The position numbers and the translations under genes are program-made. Positions 36,794 through 46,181 of a DNA stretch of 64,000 bases are shown here, in pieces. How positions within the stretch are numbered: the first letter of the stretch is position 1; each line of letters begins with the position of its first letter. This DNA comes from Paenibacillus roseus (lineage in GTDB: Bacteria; Bacillota; Bacilli; Paenibacillales; Paenibacillaceae): NCBI RefSeq assembly GCF_016424485.1, contig NZ_JAELUP010000013.1, positions 1 through 64,000 on the forward strand, given 5' to 3'. The notes under the pieces were generated by a model. It ran no database searches. It was not told where the DNA came from and saw only the letters and a program-made list of their open reading frames with translations.

Positions 36794-38039
36794 AGATCAA
36801 CTTAAACCGCTTGAAGCCCCTCCTTTTCGCAAAAATGGTTTTGACAAAGCTTTACAGGATCGAATATTGCGGCAAGCTTTCCTGCTTGATCAGGAGGATG
36901 CCGTACATCGCTCGCGCCGGAAACTTGGCATCGCCCTGACAGGCGGCATGGCAATTGCTATGATGTTCGCGGCTTTCTTCATTTTGCAGCTCCCATCCGC
37001 CAACAAGCAGCTGCAAAGCATCCCTACCGAGAAGACAGGCAGCCAGGGAGCGGCCGGCGCTATGAATAGCTTGGCCGACAGTTATAATGCGACTTTCAAA
37101 TCCGCTCTGCTTATCGGCCTTCGTACCGATCATGGCGGGGATAATGAACATTACCCTTACAGCGAATACCGTACAGTTCTGGTTGCCCCGGACTCCGGCC
37201 AGCTGCATCAGATTACAAGCGGCGATGGGATTCTGATGCCATATAAGATGGGGTTCAAAGAAATTGCTACCAAAAGCAAAACCCATTCTGGTAAAGAGGT
37301 ACAGGTGTTGTCGGTATCCCAGGCCTCAGTACAGAAGAAAAAAACGGCTGAACCGAGCGCGGATCAAAAGAAGACGGTTTTCCCGTCAAAAGTTACAGAA
37401 TCCCCCTATAGCGGGGACACGCTAACCTCTGAGAAGCTCACCTTCGCAGGCAATCGTTACATTGCGGTAGAGCAGCAGGTAACAGGCGAGCTGTCAACGA
37501 AGGGAGCCAGGTCCTATGTATGGGTCAAGCATATCGAGCAGTTGGACGCTGACCGATCATTGGACTTTTCGGCCAATACGGAGCTCCACGTTCCATTGTC
37601 CGACTTTTTGCCGAATACTAGCAATCAGGGAGGGCTTGACAATGACCTGCAATGGACAGTGGAGCGCAAGCCAGGACGCTGGACTGCGCAGTTCCCGGAG
37701 CAAAGCAACCTGAACGCAAAAATACCTGTGCTGCCGGCGACAATGCCCAAGGAGTTGATTTCTTTCGACCAGCTCAGTACTCCGTGGGAGGAAATCTGGC
37801 AACGGCAACCGCAAGCAATGGACGCCTATTCGTCCCCTGCGGGAGAAACGGTTGCGGTTGTAACTGGCCAAAAAATCTCCTTCTATCTCAACACAAATTC
37901 CCTGGCGCCGCAGCCGGCGCTGGAGCTCCCGCTAAAGCAGGGAGAATTGATCGTTATGATGCAGTGGGCAACAGAGAGTTATGTAGAGCGCTGGAAGCAT
38001 GAAGTGGCGGATTTACTCGCTAATCCCGTAAAAAAATGA
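36777..38039 (+). CDS. Membrane-anchored anti-sigma factor
   Basis: A 420-residue protein with a cytoplasmic N-terminus of about 45 residues, one membrane segment (about 49-70, LGIALTGGMAIAMMFAAFF) and a large extracellular domain of about 350 residues. No zinc-binding HXXXCXXC motif is seen in the short cytoplasmic part, as in RsiX-type anti-sigmas. Start overlaps the sigma gene by 17 bases. Presumed to hold the upstream sigma factor at the membrane until a surface signal arrives. Confidence 0.8.
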   Translation: MHPSDKDQLKPLEAPPFRKNGFDKALQDRILRQAFLLDQEDAVHRSRRKLGIALTGGMAIAMMFAAFFILQLPSANKQLQSIPTEKTGSQGAAGAMNSLADSYNATFKSALLIGLRTDHGGDNEHYPYSEYRTVLVAPDSGQLHQITSGDGILMPYKMGFKEIATKSKTHSGKEVQVLSVSQASVQKKKTAEPSADQKKTVFPSKVTESPYSGDTLTSEKLTFAGNRYIAVEQQVTGELSTKGARSYVWVKHIEQLDADRSLDFSANTELHVPLSDFLPNTSNQGGLDNDLQWTVERKPGRWTAQFPEQSNLNAKIPVLPATMPKELISFDQLSTPWEEIWQRQPQAMDAYSSPAGETVAVVTGQKISFYLNTNSLAPQPALELPLKQGELIVMMQWATESYVERWKHEVADLLANPVKK

Positions 38040-38060
38040 AACTTACGTTTGGCTACCATT

Positions 38061-38104
38061 AAGCCGAACCTTGATATCTGTGATTTCAAGGTTCGGCTTT
38101 TTGT
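38061..38104 (+). terminator. Rho-independent terminator after the sigma/anti-sigma operon
   Basis: AAGCCGAACCTTG...CAAGGTTCGGCTT followed by TTTG. A perfect 13-base stem. Confidence 0.9.
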
Positions 38105-38215
38105 TGCCTCCCTTTAACATAGGCATTCTAATCCCCTACCCGAGGCGCATTAGAAGAAAGAAACCATGATTTTTTGACTAAAAAAGAATCAAATCATGCG
38201 ATAAATCGACAACTA

Positions 38216-38244
38216 TTTACAAATTTTTCATTCTGACTTATAAT
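38216..38244 (+). promoter_or_regulatory. Promoter of the c-di-GMP riboswitch transcript
   Basis: -35 TTTACA (38216-38221), a 17-base spacer and a perfect -10 TATAAT (38239-38244). Gives a leader of about 250 bases before the chemoreceptor start. Confidence 0.75.
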
Positions 38245-38329
38245 CGATATGGTGAGTTGGTCAGATAGTCCTGTTTCAGGGCATAGAAAACAGCTCCACC
38301 AAAAACCATACATAGATAACTATCAAGAA

Positions 38330-38415
38330 CTGAAAATGGCAAGCTTGCCGAAAGGCATTGCACGCAAAGCTATGGGCCTAAGGCTGTTGCTATGGTTGCC
38401 AGGTTGCCGATCGTG
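38330..38415 (+). promoter_or_regulatory. c-di-GMP-I (GEMM-I) riboswitch
   Basis: The class I consensus is plain: GCACGCAAAGCTATGGGCCT, then TAAGG, then GCTATGGTTGCCAGGTTGCC G. It is followed by an intrinsic terminator at 38428-38459 and the chemoreceptor gene. GEMM-I elements often control motility and adhesion genes. An extra helix GGTGAGTTG...CAGCTCCACC (about 38251-38300) lies between the promoter and the aptamer. Confidence 0.92.
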
Positions 38416-38427
38416 AGATAGATATCA

Positions 38428-38459
38428 AATGGCTATCCCTGACGGGGATAGCCATTTTT
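38428..38459 (+). terminator. Riboswitch expression-platform terminator
   Basis: AAATGGCTATCCC-CTGAC-GGGGATAGCCATTTTT. A strong stem with a T run that lies 45 bases before the chemoreceptor start. Confidence 0.85.
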
Positions 38460-38503
38460 GGTTCTGTTTCGCTTTCGGGGTTCAACTTAAAGGAGCGGAG
38501 AGA

Positions 38504-40285
38504 TTGAAAGTGAAAAAAACGAAGACAAACAAGCTCAAACTTCCTCAGTTTTCCTTCATCAATTTAAGGGGAGGAATTGTCAAGCAGTTAATTGTGGTCA
38601 TGGCTATTATTACGTTCGTTAACGTCGCTTCAGGCTTTACCATCATGAAGCTTCAGGGAGTTATTTCCAAGGACATTGAGGACACGAACATACTTTCGGA
38701 ACGGGAACGTGGCTATCGTGCGATAAGCGACCTCCTGCTGGAAACGATGCTGCTGATGGTTCCTTCCATCCAAAGCGGCACCACAAATCCGAAGGACGCC
38801 ACGGAAGTCAAGATTCAGGAAAATTTGGAGGAGATTCCTCTACAGTTGGACAAGCTGGAGAAGGATTTCGAAGCGCTAGATCTTCAGTTCCCTTCAGGAG
38901 CCGATGAAACGAAATATTATAATCAGGTCAATGTCATCAATATGGCCTTTAATAACCTTGTCAGTATTCGCAATAATCTCCATCAGGCCGTCATTGAGGT
39001 AGAGCCGGGCGAACTCATACAGAAGCTGATTGAAACCTACACCGTTATTCTGCAATACTCTTCTGACAAGCTGGATGAGAAGTTTGAAAACAATATCGCC
39101 TCAACCAAGGATTCGGTGTCCGAGCGGCTCAATATGACGACAGCTGTTATCCTGATCAATATCATCATTCTTGCGATGCTGCCGTTCCTGATGTCCATCC
39201 GTGTCAGCATGAACATTCGGTCGGGACTAAAAAACATTACGAGGCGCATCAATTCTTATAAGGATGGCGACTTTACTTACTCCGAACAATATAAGAAGAA
39301 AAATGAATTCGGGGCCATCGATAAGATGCTTGAGGAAATGGGGCTAAATCTGCGCAGTACGATACGTTCAACCCACCATGTCAGAAATGAGGTTCTCCGC
39401 ATATCCCAAGCGATGGATGAGCAGTCCTCAGAGAACATCAAAGCATCGGAATCGGTCAGGGACAGCATTGAAACGAGTAAAACCATACTTGCAAACCAAT
39501 ACGAAGAGACCTCCTCAATCTCTTCGATTACCGAGCAAGTGTCCGCAAGCTCCCAGGAAATTGATGCCTCCAGCCAACACATCAATGAAGATATGCAGCG
39601 GATGCGCCAATCTTCACAGCTCGGCCTGCAGCGGATGAACGAAGTTATGGTACAGATGAATCAGACGATCAAGCAGTTTGACAGCTTGATGCAAGCTTTC
39701 AAATCGATTGAGATCCGTTATGCCAATGTCTCGGTGTTCTTGCGGGGCATCCAGGATATTAATGAGCAGACAAATTTACTATCCTTAAACGCCTCTATCG
39801 AGTCGGCAAGGGCAGGCGAACATGGTCGTGGATTTGCCGTTGTTGCCGGAGAAATCCGCAAAATGTCGGGGCAGACCGATGATATCGCCAAAAATATTTC
39901 AGCCGAGCTGAAGCAGATTCAGGCCGATCTGGAACAGAGCCGCAGCCAGATGGCAACATTCGGCAACGTTATTCAGCAGACCAAGGAAGCTGGTGAGCAT
40001 ACAAGTCTCACCTTCCAGCAGCTTGAGTCGCAAAGCGGCATTCTATCCGAGCAGGTGAATGATATTTCCATCGCAATCGGTGAGATCAGCCGCGGAATGA
40101 ACCTGATCGTTGAATCTGTGGAGACGATGACTAATATCTCATCCGATGTGAATGACCGGATGGGGAGCATGAGCGAAATATCTCAACAGCAGCAGCAAGT
40201 CTCTCATGAGCTTCAACAGTTGTCCGGCAATCTGAAGGAGGCCTCGTTGCATCTGCAAGAGAAAACCTCACTGTTCAAGATTTAA
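38504..40285 (+). CDS. Methyl-accepting chemotaxis protein
   Basis: A 593-residue chemoreceptor. Membrane segments at about 24-46 and 207-228 flank an extracellular sensor of about 160 residues, followed by a HAMP-like linker and a long coiled signalling domain whose tip reads [20 protein letters not shown]. Transmits ligand state to CheA/CheW. TTG 38504 has AAAGGAG eight bases upstream; GTG 38510 is an alternative. Expression is set by the upstream c-di-GMP riboswitch, linking the sessile-motile signal to a chemoreceptor. Not near other che genes here. Confidence 0.9.
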   Translation: MKVKKTKTNKLKLPQFSFINLRGGIVKQLIVVMAIITFVNVASGFTIMKLQGVISKDIEDTNILSERERGYRAISDLLLETMLLMVPSIQSGTTNPKDATEVKIQENLEEIPLQLDKLEKDFEALDLQFPSGADETKYYNQVNVINMAFNNLVSIRNNLHQAVIEVEPGELIQKLIETYTVILQYSSDKLDEKFENNIASTKDSVSERLNMTTAVILINIIILAMLPFLMSIRVSMNIRSGLKNITRRINSYKDGDFTYSEQYKKKNEFGAIDKMLEEMGLNLRSTIRSTHHVRNEVLRISQAMDEQSSENIKASESVRDSIETSKTILANQYEETSSISSITEQVSASSQEIDASSQHINEDMQRMRQSSQLGLQRMNEVMVQMNQTIKQFDSLMQAFKSIEIRYANVSVFLRGIQDINEQTNLLSLNASIESARAGEHGRGFAVVAGEIRKMSGQTDDIAKNISAELKQIQADLEQSRSQMATFGNVIQQTKEAGEHTSLTFQQLESQSGILSEQVNDISIAIGEISRGMNLIVESVETMTNISSDVNDRMGSMSEISQQQQQVSHELQQLSGNLKEASLHLQEKTSLFKI

Positions 40286-40322
40286 ACGTGAAAGATGAAT
40301 GTTCAATGGCTAGCTCTTCACA

Positions 40323-40370
40323 ACGTGCCAGGCGCGCACTTCCTTTCGTACGCCTGGCATGTTTTTTCTT
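40323..40370 (+). terminator. Rho-independent terminator after the chemoreceptor gene
   Basis: ACGTGCCAGGCG...CGCCTGGCATGT followed by TTTTT. Confidence 0.85.
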
Positions 40371-40489
40371 TTTCACCAAGTTTGCGTCATTCTGCACTTG
40401 CATAGTAATAAATCTTGCAGCGGACGAACCATTCGTTTCATAAAAACGTATTTATTAGTATACCATTGTTGAAAAGGGAGGAATTATTA

Positions 40490-42120
40490 ATGAAGAAGAA
40501 ATCGGGAGACATTCGAAAAGCAGCCGCTCTGTCGCTTGCCGCAGCATTGCTGCTTTCTTCCGTCCCCGCTATCGCAGCCGGGGGCAATAATCACGCTCTG
40601 CAATCACTGAGCACAGACAAGTCAAACAAGACGGTTCCTCTTCGCTTTGCCGCAGCCAAAACCGGCGCTTCCGTAAGCTGGGACGAGAAGAATCGAATCG
40701 CTACTGTCACCAAAGACGGGTCTAAACTGCTCCTGTTTGTTGATGAGGGCAAGGCGCTGCTGGACGGCAAGCCGTTCGACACTGGACAAGCCGTCACGAT
40801 CATTCAATATCAAACTCATATCCCTGAAGATTTGTTAAGCAGGGCCTTTGCGGTCAAGCAACAGGAAGAGCCGGTTGCCTTGTTTATCGAGGCAGCGGCA
40901 AATCATAATTATAAGGAAGCCTATACTTCGCTTAGTCCAGCCTTAAAGAAGGCGATCCCGTCCCCTGAGGGGCTTCAGGCCATTCTGCAAGGCTACGACC
41001 AGTTGTTTGGCAAGGTGGAGAAGGAATTGGACCTGCAAGTCACCAGAAACAGCGTTCATACGAATACGGCCATTACCTACAAAACGGCCCACTCCGCCTA
41101 TACGCTTATATTGCGTGCCCAAGCAGACGGACTGGTGGATGATTTCAGCGTCTTCCCTCCGAATACGAAGGTTTACCAAAAACCGGCATACGATAAGGGC
41201 GACTATGTTCAAGAGAGGAAATCCGGATTGGCGAGGGTGAACTGGCACTCCCAGGCACTCTGACCTTGCCCATAGGGGACGGCCCCTTCCCTGCCGTTGT
41301 GCTCGTACATGGCTCCGGACCGCATGACCGTGATTCTACAATTGGCGGCGCCAAAGTATTCCATGATCTGGCGGTCGGACTTGCCAGCCAGAAAATTGCT
41401 GTTCTGCAGTATGATAAAGTTACTTATCAGCACACGATGAAGTCTGCGTTCAACCCTTTGTTTACAATCAAAGAAGAGACGGTAGATGACGCTCTCAGAG
41501 CTGTCGATCTTCTGCGAGACATAAAAGATATTGACAGCCGTCAAATCTATGTAGCAGGACATAGCCAGGGTGCATTCGCCATTCCGCTTATTTTGGAGGG
41601 AGATACGAGCGGCGGCATCGCGGGCACTGTGATGATCGCAAGTCCTGCTGGAACATTCCAGGATGTACTGTCCTTGCAGCAGCAAGAGCTGCTGGAAAGA
41701 ATGAAGAAATTGCACTTGCCTACCGATGTGCAGGAACAAAATGTGACTTTCTACAAAGAACTCGCAGCTCTTATTAATGATAAACAGTATTCCAAAGATA
41801 ATCTGCCTAAACATTTCCCGATCCAATCAGCTTACTGGTGGTATGCAATGCGTGATTACAGAACAGCCGACAAGGCCGCGCTGCAGACTGGCCCCCTTCT
41901 TGTGCTCCAAGGAGAAAATGACTGGCAGGTACCGCTTACGGAATTTCAACAGCTCCAATCTGCGCTGAAGAACAGGAGGGATGTCACCTTCAAGTCCTAT
42001 CCGCATGTGAACCATTTGCTGGCAGAATATAAGGATGTGTCTGTAGGAATCGAGTACGCGCAGCCATCTAATGTATCTCCGCAAATTATTCAGGATATCG
42101 CGGCTTTTATAAAAAAATAG
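40490..42120 (+). pseudogene. Stalk-domain alpha/beta hydrolase, frameshifted
   Basis: Two frames make one protein. The first (40490-41263) has a signal peptide (MKKKSGDIRKAAALSLAAAL), a stalk-like domain and a DUF3887-like domain (about 125-235), then runs into RKSGLARVNWHSQAL and a stop. Near 41217 the other frame continues EIRIGEGELALPGTLTLPIG into an alpha/beta hydrolase (HGSGPHDRD; nucleophile elbow GHSQG; Asp in GENDWQVP; His in HVNHLL) ending at 42120. One missing G in AGGAAATC explains it. It may be real decay or a sequence error. Confidence 0.8.
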
Positions 42121-42245
42121 GCGCCGAATCAATATACTTGCTTGAGCTTCTTATGAAGCATTCATTTTTAACACATACTGTAATTGTCTGGCGAAAACGG
42201 CAGCCGTCGTTTTCGCTTTTCCATCTCCAAGGAGGTTCGACACGG

Positions 42246-42560
42246 ATGGCCAAGTCTGATGAACAGGCGAGGGAGACCTGTGAATTATGCGGTAGGAACG
42301 GTGTTCAAACCACCGTCCATCATCTCACTCCCCGCGAGAAGGGCGGTTCAGTCCTGCCTACTGCAAAGCTATGTTCCGCCTGTCACCGCCAGATTCATGC
42401 CCTCTATACGAATGATGATCTGATCACCCTTGAACTGACATCCCTTCCCGCCCTGCGCCGTGATCCGTCAGTCGCCCGCTTCCTCAAGTGGGTGCGCAAG
42501 CAACCTCCACAATTCCGTCCCAAGCTTTCCAAATCGCATCGTGTCCAAAAAGACCGCTAG
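42246..42560 (+). CDS. HNH endonuclease-like protein
   Basis: A 104-residue protein with the HNH/zinc pattern CELCGRN...TVHHLTPREKGG...LCSACHRQIHALY (about 12-56), in which two CXXC pairs would hold a structural zinc. This YisB-like architecture is common in Bacillales; DNA target unknown. AAGGAGG precedes the ATG. Stands alone between the broken hydrolase gene and a stalk protein. Confidence 0.85.
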   Translation: MAKSDEQARETCELCGRNGVQTTVHHLTPREKGGSVLPTAKLCSACHRQIHALYTNDDLITLELTSLPALRRDPSVARFLKWVRKQPPQFRPKLSKSHRVQKDR

Positions 42561-42735
42561 CCTGCTACTTCCCTTCGGGTCCAAGAAAGAGGAATAGGAA
42601 AATTGCTCCTGCGGAAAACTTCCGTTATGATGAAATCATAGCTGCGATGAAACTTGCCAAACGGGTAGCTCGTCTATATTTGCATCAACATCATATAGAC
42701 TCTACCCCGATTACAACAAGGAGTGTGACAAACGG

Positions 42736-43824
42736 ATGAATCGCAAAGCAGGAAAGCAAAAGAAGCTAATGAGATGGATTGCCGGGCCGATGGCAGCCGC
42801 TATCGTGCTTGGTACTGTTGTTGCAGCAACGCCGCCGCTCGCGGGCGCGAAGGCTTACGCTGCATCCGACTATACGATTCAATTCAAAGTGTTGAACATT
42901 AAAGTAAATGGTCAGAATATGAAAGTGCCCGGAGGCATATCCCCGGACGGAGATACCTATGTCGGACTCCGTTTTCTGAGCGATGAACTCGGACTGACCA
43001 CGACTTGGGACAAGAAAACCAAAGTGGTTACAGTGAGCAGCCCTACCAAGACGATGACCATGATAAACCAGAGTATAGAATATAAAATCAACGGTCATCA
43101 GATTACCGGCAAGCCGGTCGTAGAGATGAACAACTCCACTTATTTGCCGCTGCGTTTCTTGCTGGAGCAGATGGGGTATGAAATCGGGTACAGCAACAAG
43201 GAGCAGCTTGTAACCATTACACCGATCATCGAGAACTCGCTCGTTTTGACGAATAAGCGCATCGACCAATCAAAGCCTGGCAAAGAATTTGTAATTCAAT
43301 ATCCGCAAATTACCGGCATGAGCGAGCCGGAGGCGCAAGCCAAAATCAACAGCTTCCTGGAGCAGGAGGCCGAAAAGTATGAGCAGGCCGGAGAAGATTT
43401 GTACAAGGAGATTAATGATGCCGATGTCCCTAAAGATGGGGGACTGTATTACGGCGTTAATTACACCATTACGTATAATCAGAACGACCGGCTGAGCATG
43501 CATTTTGATGTGGCGCAGTATACAGGCGGCGCACACGGCATCTATGATATGCAATCTCATACATTCGATCTGAAGTCCGGTAAGGAAATCACACTTAAAG
43601 AAGCAGCCAAGAACAACTCAGCCTACAAGCATATCATCAATACGGAGATTAAAAAGCAGATCAAGCAACGCGGCTATGAACTGCTCGAACCGTTCGAATC
43701 TATTAGTGATGACCAGCGCTTCTACCTGCGTGGAAATGCCATCATCGTCTACTTCTCACTGTATGAATACACACCGTACGCACTGGGCATACCGGAATTT
43801 TCGATTCCTCTGGACAAATTCTAA
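42736..43824 (+). CDS. Exported stalk-domain protein with DUF4163/DUF3298 (RsiV-like) region
   Basis: A 362-residue protein with a signal peptide (about 1-42), a copper-amine-oxidase N-terminal-like 'stalk' domain (about 50-165, VGLRFLSDELGLTTTWDKKT; YLPLRFLLEQMGYEIGY), and a C-terminal DUF4163/DUF3298 pair (about 180-362, YTGGAHGIYDMQSHTFDLKSG) as in the RsiV and PdaC outer domains. No enzyme motif and no copper site. Probably binds or senses a cell-wall component (inference). Followed by a terminator. Confidence 0.8.
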   Translation: MNRKAGKQKKLMRWIAGPMAAAIVLGTVVAATPPLAGAKAYAASDYTIQFKVLNIKVNGQNMKVPGGISPDGDTYVGLRFLSDELGLTTTWDKKTKVVTVSSPTKTMTMINQSIEYKINGHQITGKPVVEMNNSTYLPLRFLLEQMGYEIGYSNKEQLVTITPIIENSLVLTNKRIDQSKPGKEFVIQYPQITGMSEPEAQAKINSFLEQEAEKYEQAGEDLYKEINDADVPKDGGLYYGVNYTITYNQNDRLSMHFDVAQYTGGAHGIYDMQSHTFDLKSGKEITLKEAAKNNSAYKHIINTEIKKQIKQRGYELLEPFESISDDQRFYLRGNAIIVYFSLYEYTPYALGIPEFSIPLDKF

Positions 43825-43834
43825 GACGCTATAA

Positions 43835-43868
43835 CCCCCGCCAGCCTTGATGCTGGCGGGATTTTTTT
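43835..43868 (+). terminator. Rho-independent terminator after the stalk protein gene
   Basis: CCCGCCAGC-CTTGAT-GCTGGCGGG followed by ATTTTTTT. Confidence 0.9.
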
Positions 43869-43976
43869 ACGCATAGGCCAGCATATTCGGAATAACCTTC
43901 CACACGGAGGCCTTCCTCCACTTTCAACTGAAGTATGGTATGATTTATTGCAAAATGATATTTGGCAGGTGTTGTC

Positions 43977-45053
43977 GTGTTCAAATTTTATTTGTATCCA
44001 ATCTCGTACGCTTTTCTGACCTTCCCGGTGGCTGCCATGCTGTTTACGCTCCCTTTTCTCATTGTGCAGTATCGCCGCCACGGTTACATTAACAAGCTGC
44101 GGGCATGGCTTTTATATTTGTTTCTGCTGTATGTCATGAACGCCTTGTATCTGGTCATTCTTCCGCTGCCGCCTACACGGCATAATGCTCCGCCCCATTT
44201 CGACTCTTACATGCAGTGGATTCCGTTCCACTTCATTCAGGATATGATCCGGGAAACACGTATCGTTTCAGATGAGCCTTCGACCTACTGGCGGCTGTTC
44301 CAGGACCGCGCTTTTTGGCAGGTTGCGCTCAACGTTGTTCTCGTTATCCCGTTTGGCATGTTCATGCGCTATTATTTCCGTACCCGGTGGTTGACTTGTC
44401 TGACCGCATCCTTCAGCCTTTCTCTGTTCTTTGAGATTACTCAGGTAACGGCACTGTACGGGTTCTTCGATTATCCCTACCGGCTGTTCGATGTGGATGA
44501 TCTGATCATGAACACACTGGGCGGAATGGCGGGCTTCGTGCTTGCCGCATGGATTTCTGCGATTCTGCCGCGAATTGACCAGTTGGATCACAATGTTGAT
44601 CTCTCCACGAAGAGAGTCAGCTATACAAGACGCGCTATTGCGCTGATTCTTGACTGGATGCTGCTATTCCCGCTGCTTATTGGCGCTGTGATGCTCCATG
44701 TTCCGGCGACATACTTCGTGCTCACAGCTCTGTATTTCATTGTGCTCCCTTACTTCATGAATGGGATGACGCCCGGCAAGTTGGTCGTGAGAATCCGCAT
44801 TAGCGGGCAGGAAGGCCGGGTCAAGCTGCTTGAGCTGTTCATCCGCAATGGACTGCTCTATCTCGGGTTGGGCGGATTGCATATCGTTTTCCTAATTACA
44901 AGCATTGAAAATCTCACGATCACTATGCCGCTGATACTAACTCTTTTTCTGCTAGATACCTGGTTCGCTATTCATCTAATGATCCGACTGTTCAATCATA
45001 ATAAGCAGCTTTTTTATGAGCAGGCAAGCGGGACCCGTCATACCATCTCCTAG
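43977..45053 (+). CDS. VanZ-RDD fusion membrane protein
   Basis: A 358-residue membrane protein. The N-terminal half (about 30-190) matches the VanZ-like family (FFEITQVTALYGFFDYPYRL, FDVDDLIMNTLGG). The C-terminal half (about 210-345) has an RDD-type domain with RRAIALILDWMLL and NGMTPGKLVVRIRI. About eight membrane segments. VanZ confers low teicoplanin resistance in enterococci; the function of this fused form is unknown. GTG 43977 has CAGGTG upstream. Confidence 0.85.
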   Translation: MFKFYLYPISYAFLTFPVAAMLFTLPFLIVQYRRHGYINKLRAWLLYLFLLYVMNALYLVILPLPPTRHNAPPHFDSYMQWIPFHFIQDMIRETRIVSDEPSTYWRLFQDRAFWQVALNVVLVIPFGMFMRYYFRTRWLTCLTASFSLSLFFEITQVTALYGFFDYPYRLFDVDDLIMNTLGGMAGFVLAAWISAILPRIDQLDHNVDLSTKRVSYTRRAIALILDWMLLFPLLIGAVMLHVPATYFVLTALYFIVLPYFMNGMTPGKLVVRIRISGQEGRVKLLELFIRNGLLYLGLGGLHIVFLITSIENLTITMPLILTLFLLDTWFAIHLMIRLFNHNKQLFYEQASGTRHTIS

Positions 45054-45182
45054 CGAACCGGCCACAGGTACTCTTTTATCCTCTCAAGGTACAAAATATG
45101 AATTCATGGCTGAAGTGCAACCTTTCGGACCCTATTGCCGTCATGGTATATGAACTTACAACAAGGAAGGAGTACTTTTAAC

Positions 45183-46004
45183 ATGAAGCATAAAAAAGCA
45201 TTAGTTATACTTACAGCCGTCGGTGTACTGGGAGCTACAGCCGTAACCGGAGCATCCGGGCTGGTTGATAAGGTGAGCGGCTTGCTGCGCTCGGATATTA
45301 AAATTGTCGTAAACGGCGAACAGACCACACTGCAGCCTGTATATATTAATGGTAAAGCTTATTTGCCTGTACGTGATGCCGCAGGTGTACTCGGCTATGA
45401 AGTAAATGCAGCAGGCAAGCAAATCCAGCTGCAAACCAAAAAGGAGCAGCCGCCAGTGGATGAAGAGAATCAGCACATTCAAATGAACGGTGTCGTTGTT
45501 TCCAAAACAGACCTTGACGGTATCACGCGGCTTGAAGTACGTGGCGATGGTGCGGGGTGGATGATTCTTGGAATTGATAGTGACAGCGTAATCGTGAATG
45601 AGGACGGCGTTGCCAAGACAATTGACGACATTAGAGAAGGCACTGCATTGAAGGCCGACTATGGACCCATTGTTGCGATGAGCTATCCGGGGAAATCTCA
45701 CGCTGCCAAACTGGTTATCAGCACTGATCGTCTGGTGAGAGAAGATACCGTTACCAAGGTATCCAAGTCTGAGGATGGCTGGCAGATTTTCCTTGGCCCT
45801 GAAAATGATGCGCAAGGCTTGCAGTTAAATACAGATTCGGACACCATCATTGTTAAAGCCAATGGCGAACGCCTTAAACCAGAGGACCTCAAGACCGGCA
45901 CAAAGATTAAAGCTTACTATGGCCCTGCTACAACTAGAAGCATCCCGGCTCAAAGCACGGTACAGCTGATTGTTGTGGAGCCTGAGAAAGATGCGGCTCA
46001 GTAA
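45183..46004 (+). CDS. Exported stalk-domain protein
   Basis: A 273-residue protein with a signal peptide (MKHKKALVILTAVGVLGATA), a stalk domain (about 38-85, VYINGKAYLPVRDAAGVLGY) and a C-terminal beta-rich part with two repeats of about 70 residues (each with VIVNEDG or IIVKANG and an ALKADYGP or KIKAYYGP end). No enzyme motif. ATG 45183 follows AAGGAAGGAG. Confidence 0.8.
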   Translation: MKHKKALVILTAVGVLGATAVTGASGLVDKVSGLLRSDIKIVVNGEQTTLQPVYINGKAYLPVRDAAGVLGYEVNAAGKQIQLQTKKEQPPVDEENQHIQMNGVVVSKTDLDGITRLEVRGDGAGWMILGIDSDSVIVNEDGVAKTIDDIREGTALKADYGPIVAMSYPGKSHAAKLVISTDRLVREDTVTKVSKSEDGWQIFLGPENDAQGLQLNTDSDTIIVKANGERLKPEDLKTGTKIKAYYGPATTRSIPAQSTVQLIVVEPEKDAAQ

Positions 46005-46025
46005 TTCATAATATGAATCCAAATA

Positions 46026-46076
46026 AAGAAACAGATGACTGATCGGCTTATGACCGTATCTGCACCTGTTTCTTTT
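46026..46076 (+). terminator. Rho-independent terminator after the stalk protein gene
   Basis: AAGAAACAG...CTGTTTCTTTT with an inner GATCGG/CCGTATC helix. T run on the plus strand. Confidence 0.65.
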
Positions 46077-46085
46077 CATTTCTTA

Positions 46086-46149
46086 CAAGCGTAAACGGCT
46101 TTGCCGTCCTTTGACGGGCAAAAACTTCGTTTCGCGGAGAAATATAAGC
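46086..46149 (+). repeat. Dispersed repeat, copy F (best match to consensus)
   Basis: ACAAGCGTAAACGGCTTTGC, CGTCCTTTGACGGGCAAAAA, CTTCGTTTCGCGGAGAAATA, TAAGC. Two alternative hairpins are possible: ACGGC-TTT-GCCGT, or TTTGCCGTC/GACGGGCAAA. It lies ten bases past a terminator and between convergent genes. Confidence 0.9.
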
Positions 46150-46181
46150 TCGAATAGCTTCCCTATTGAATTACCATTCCA

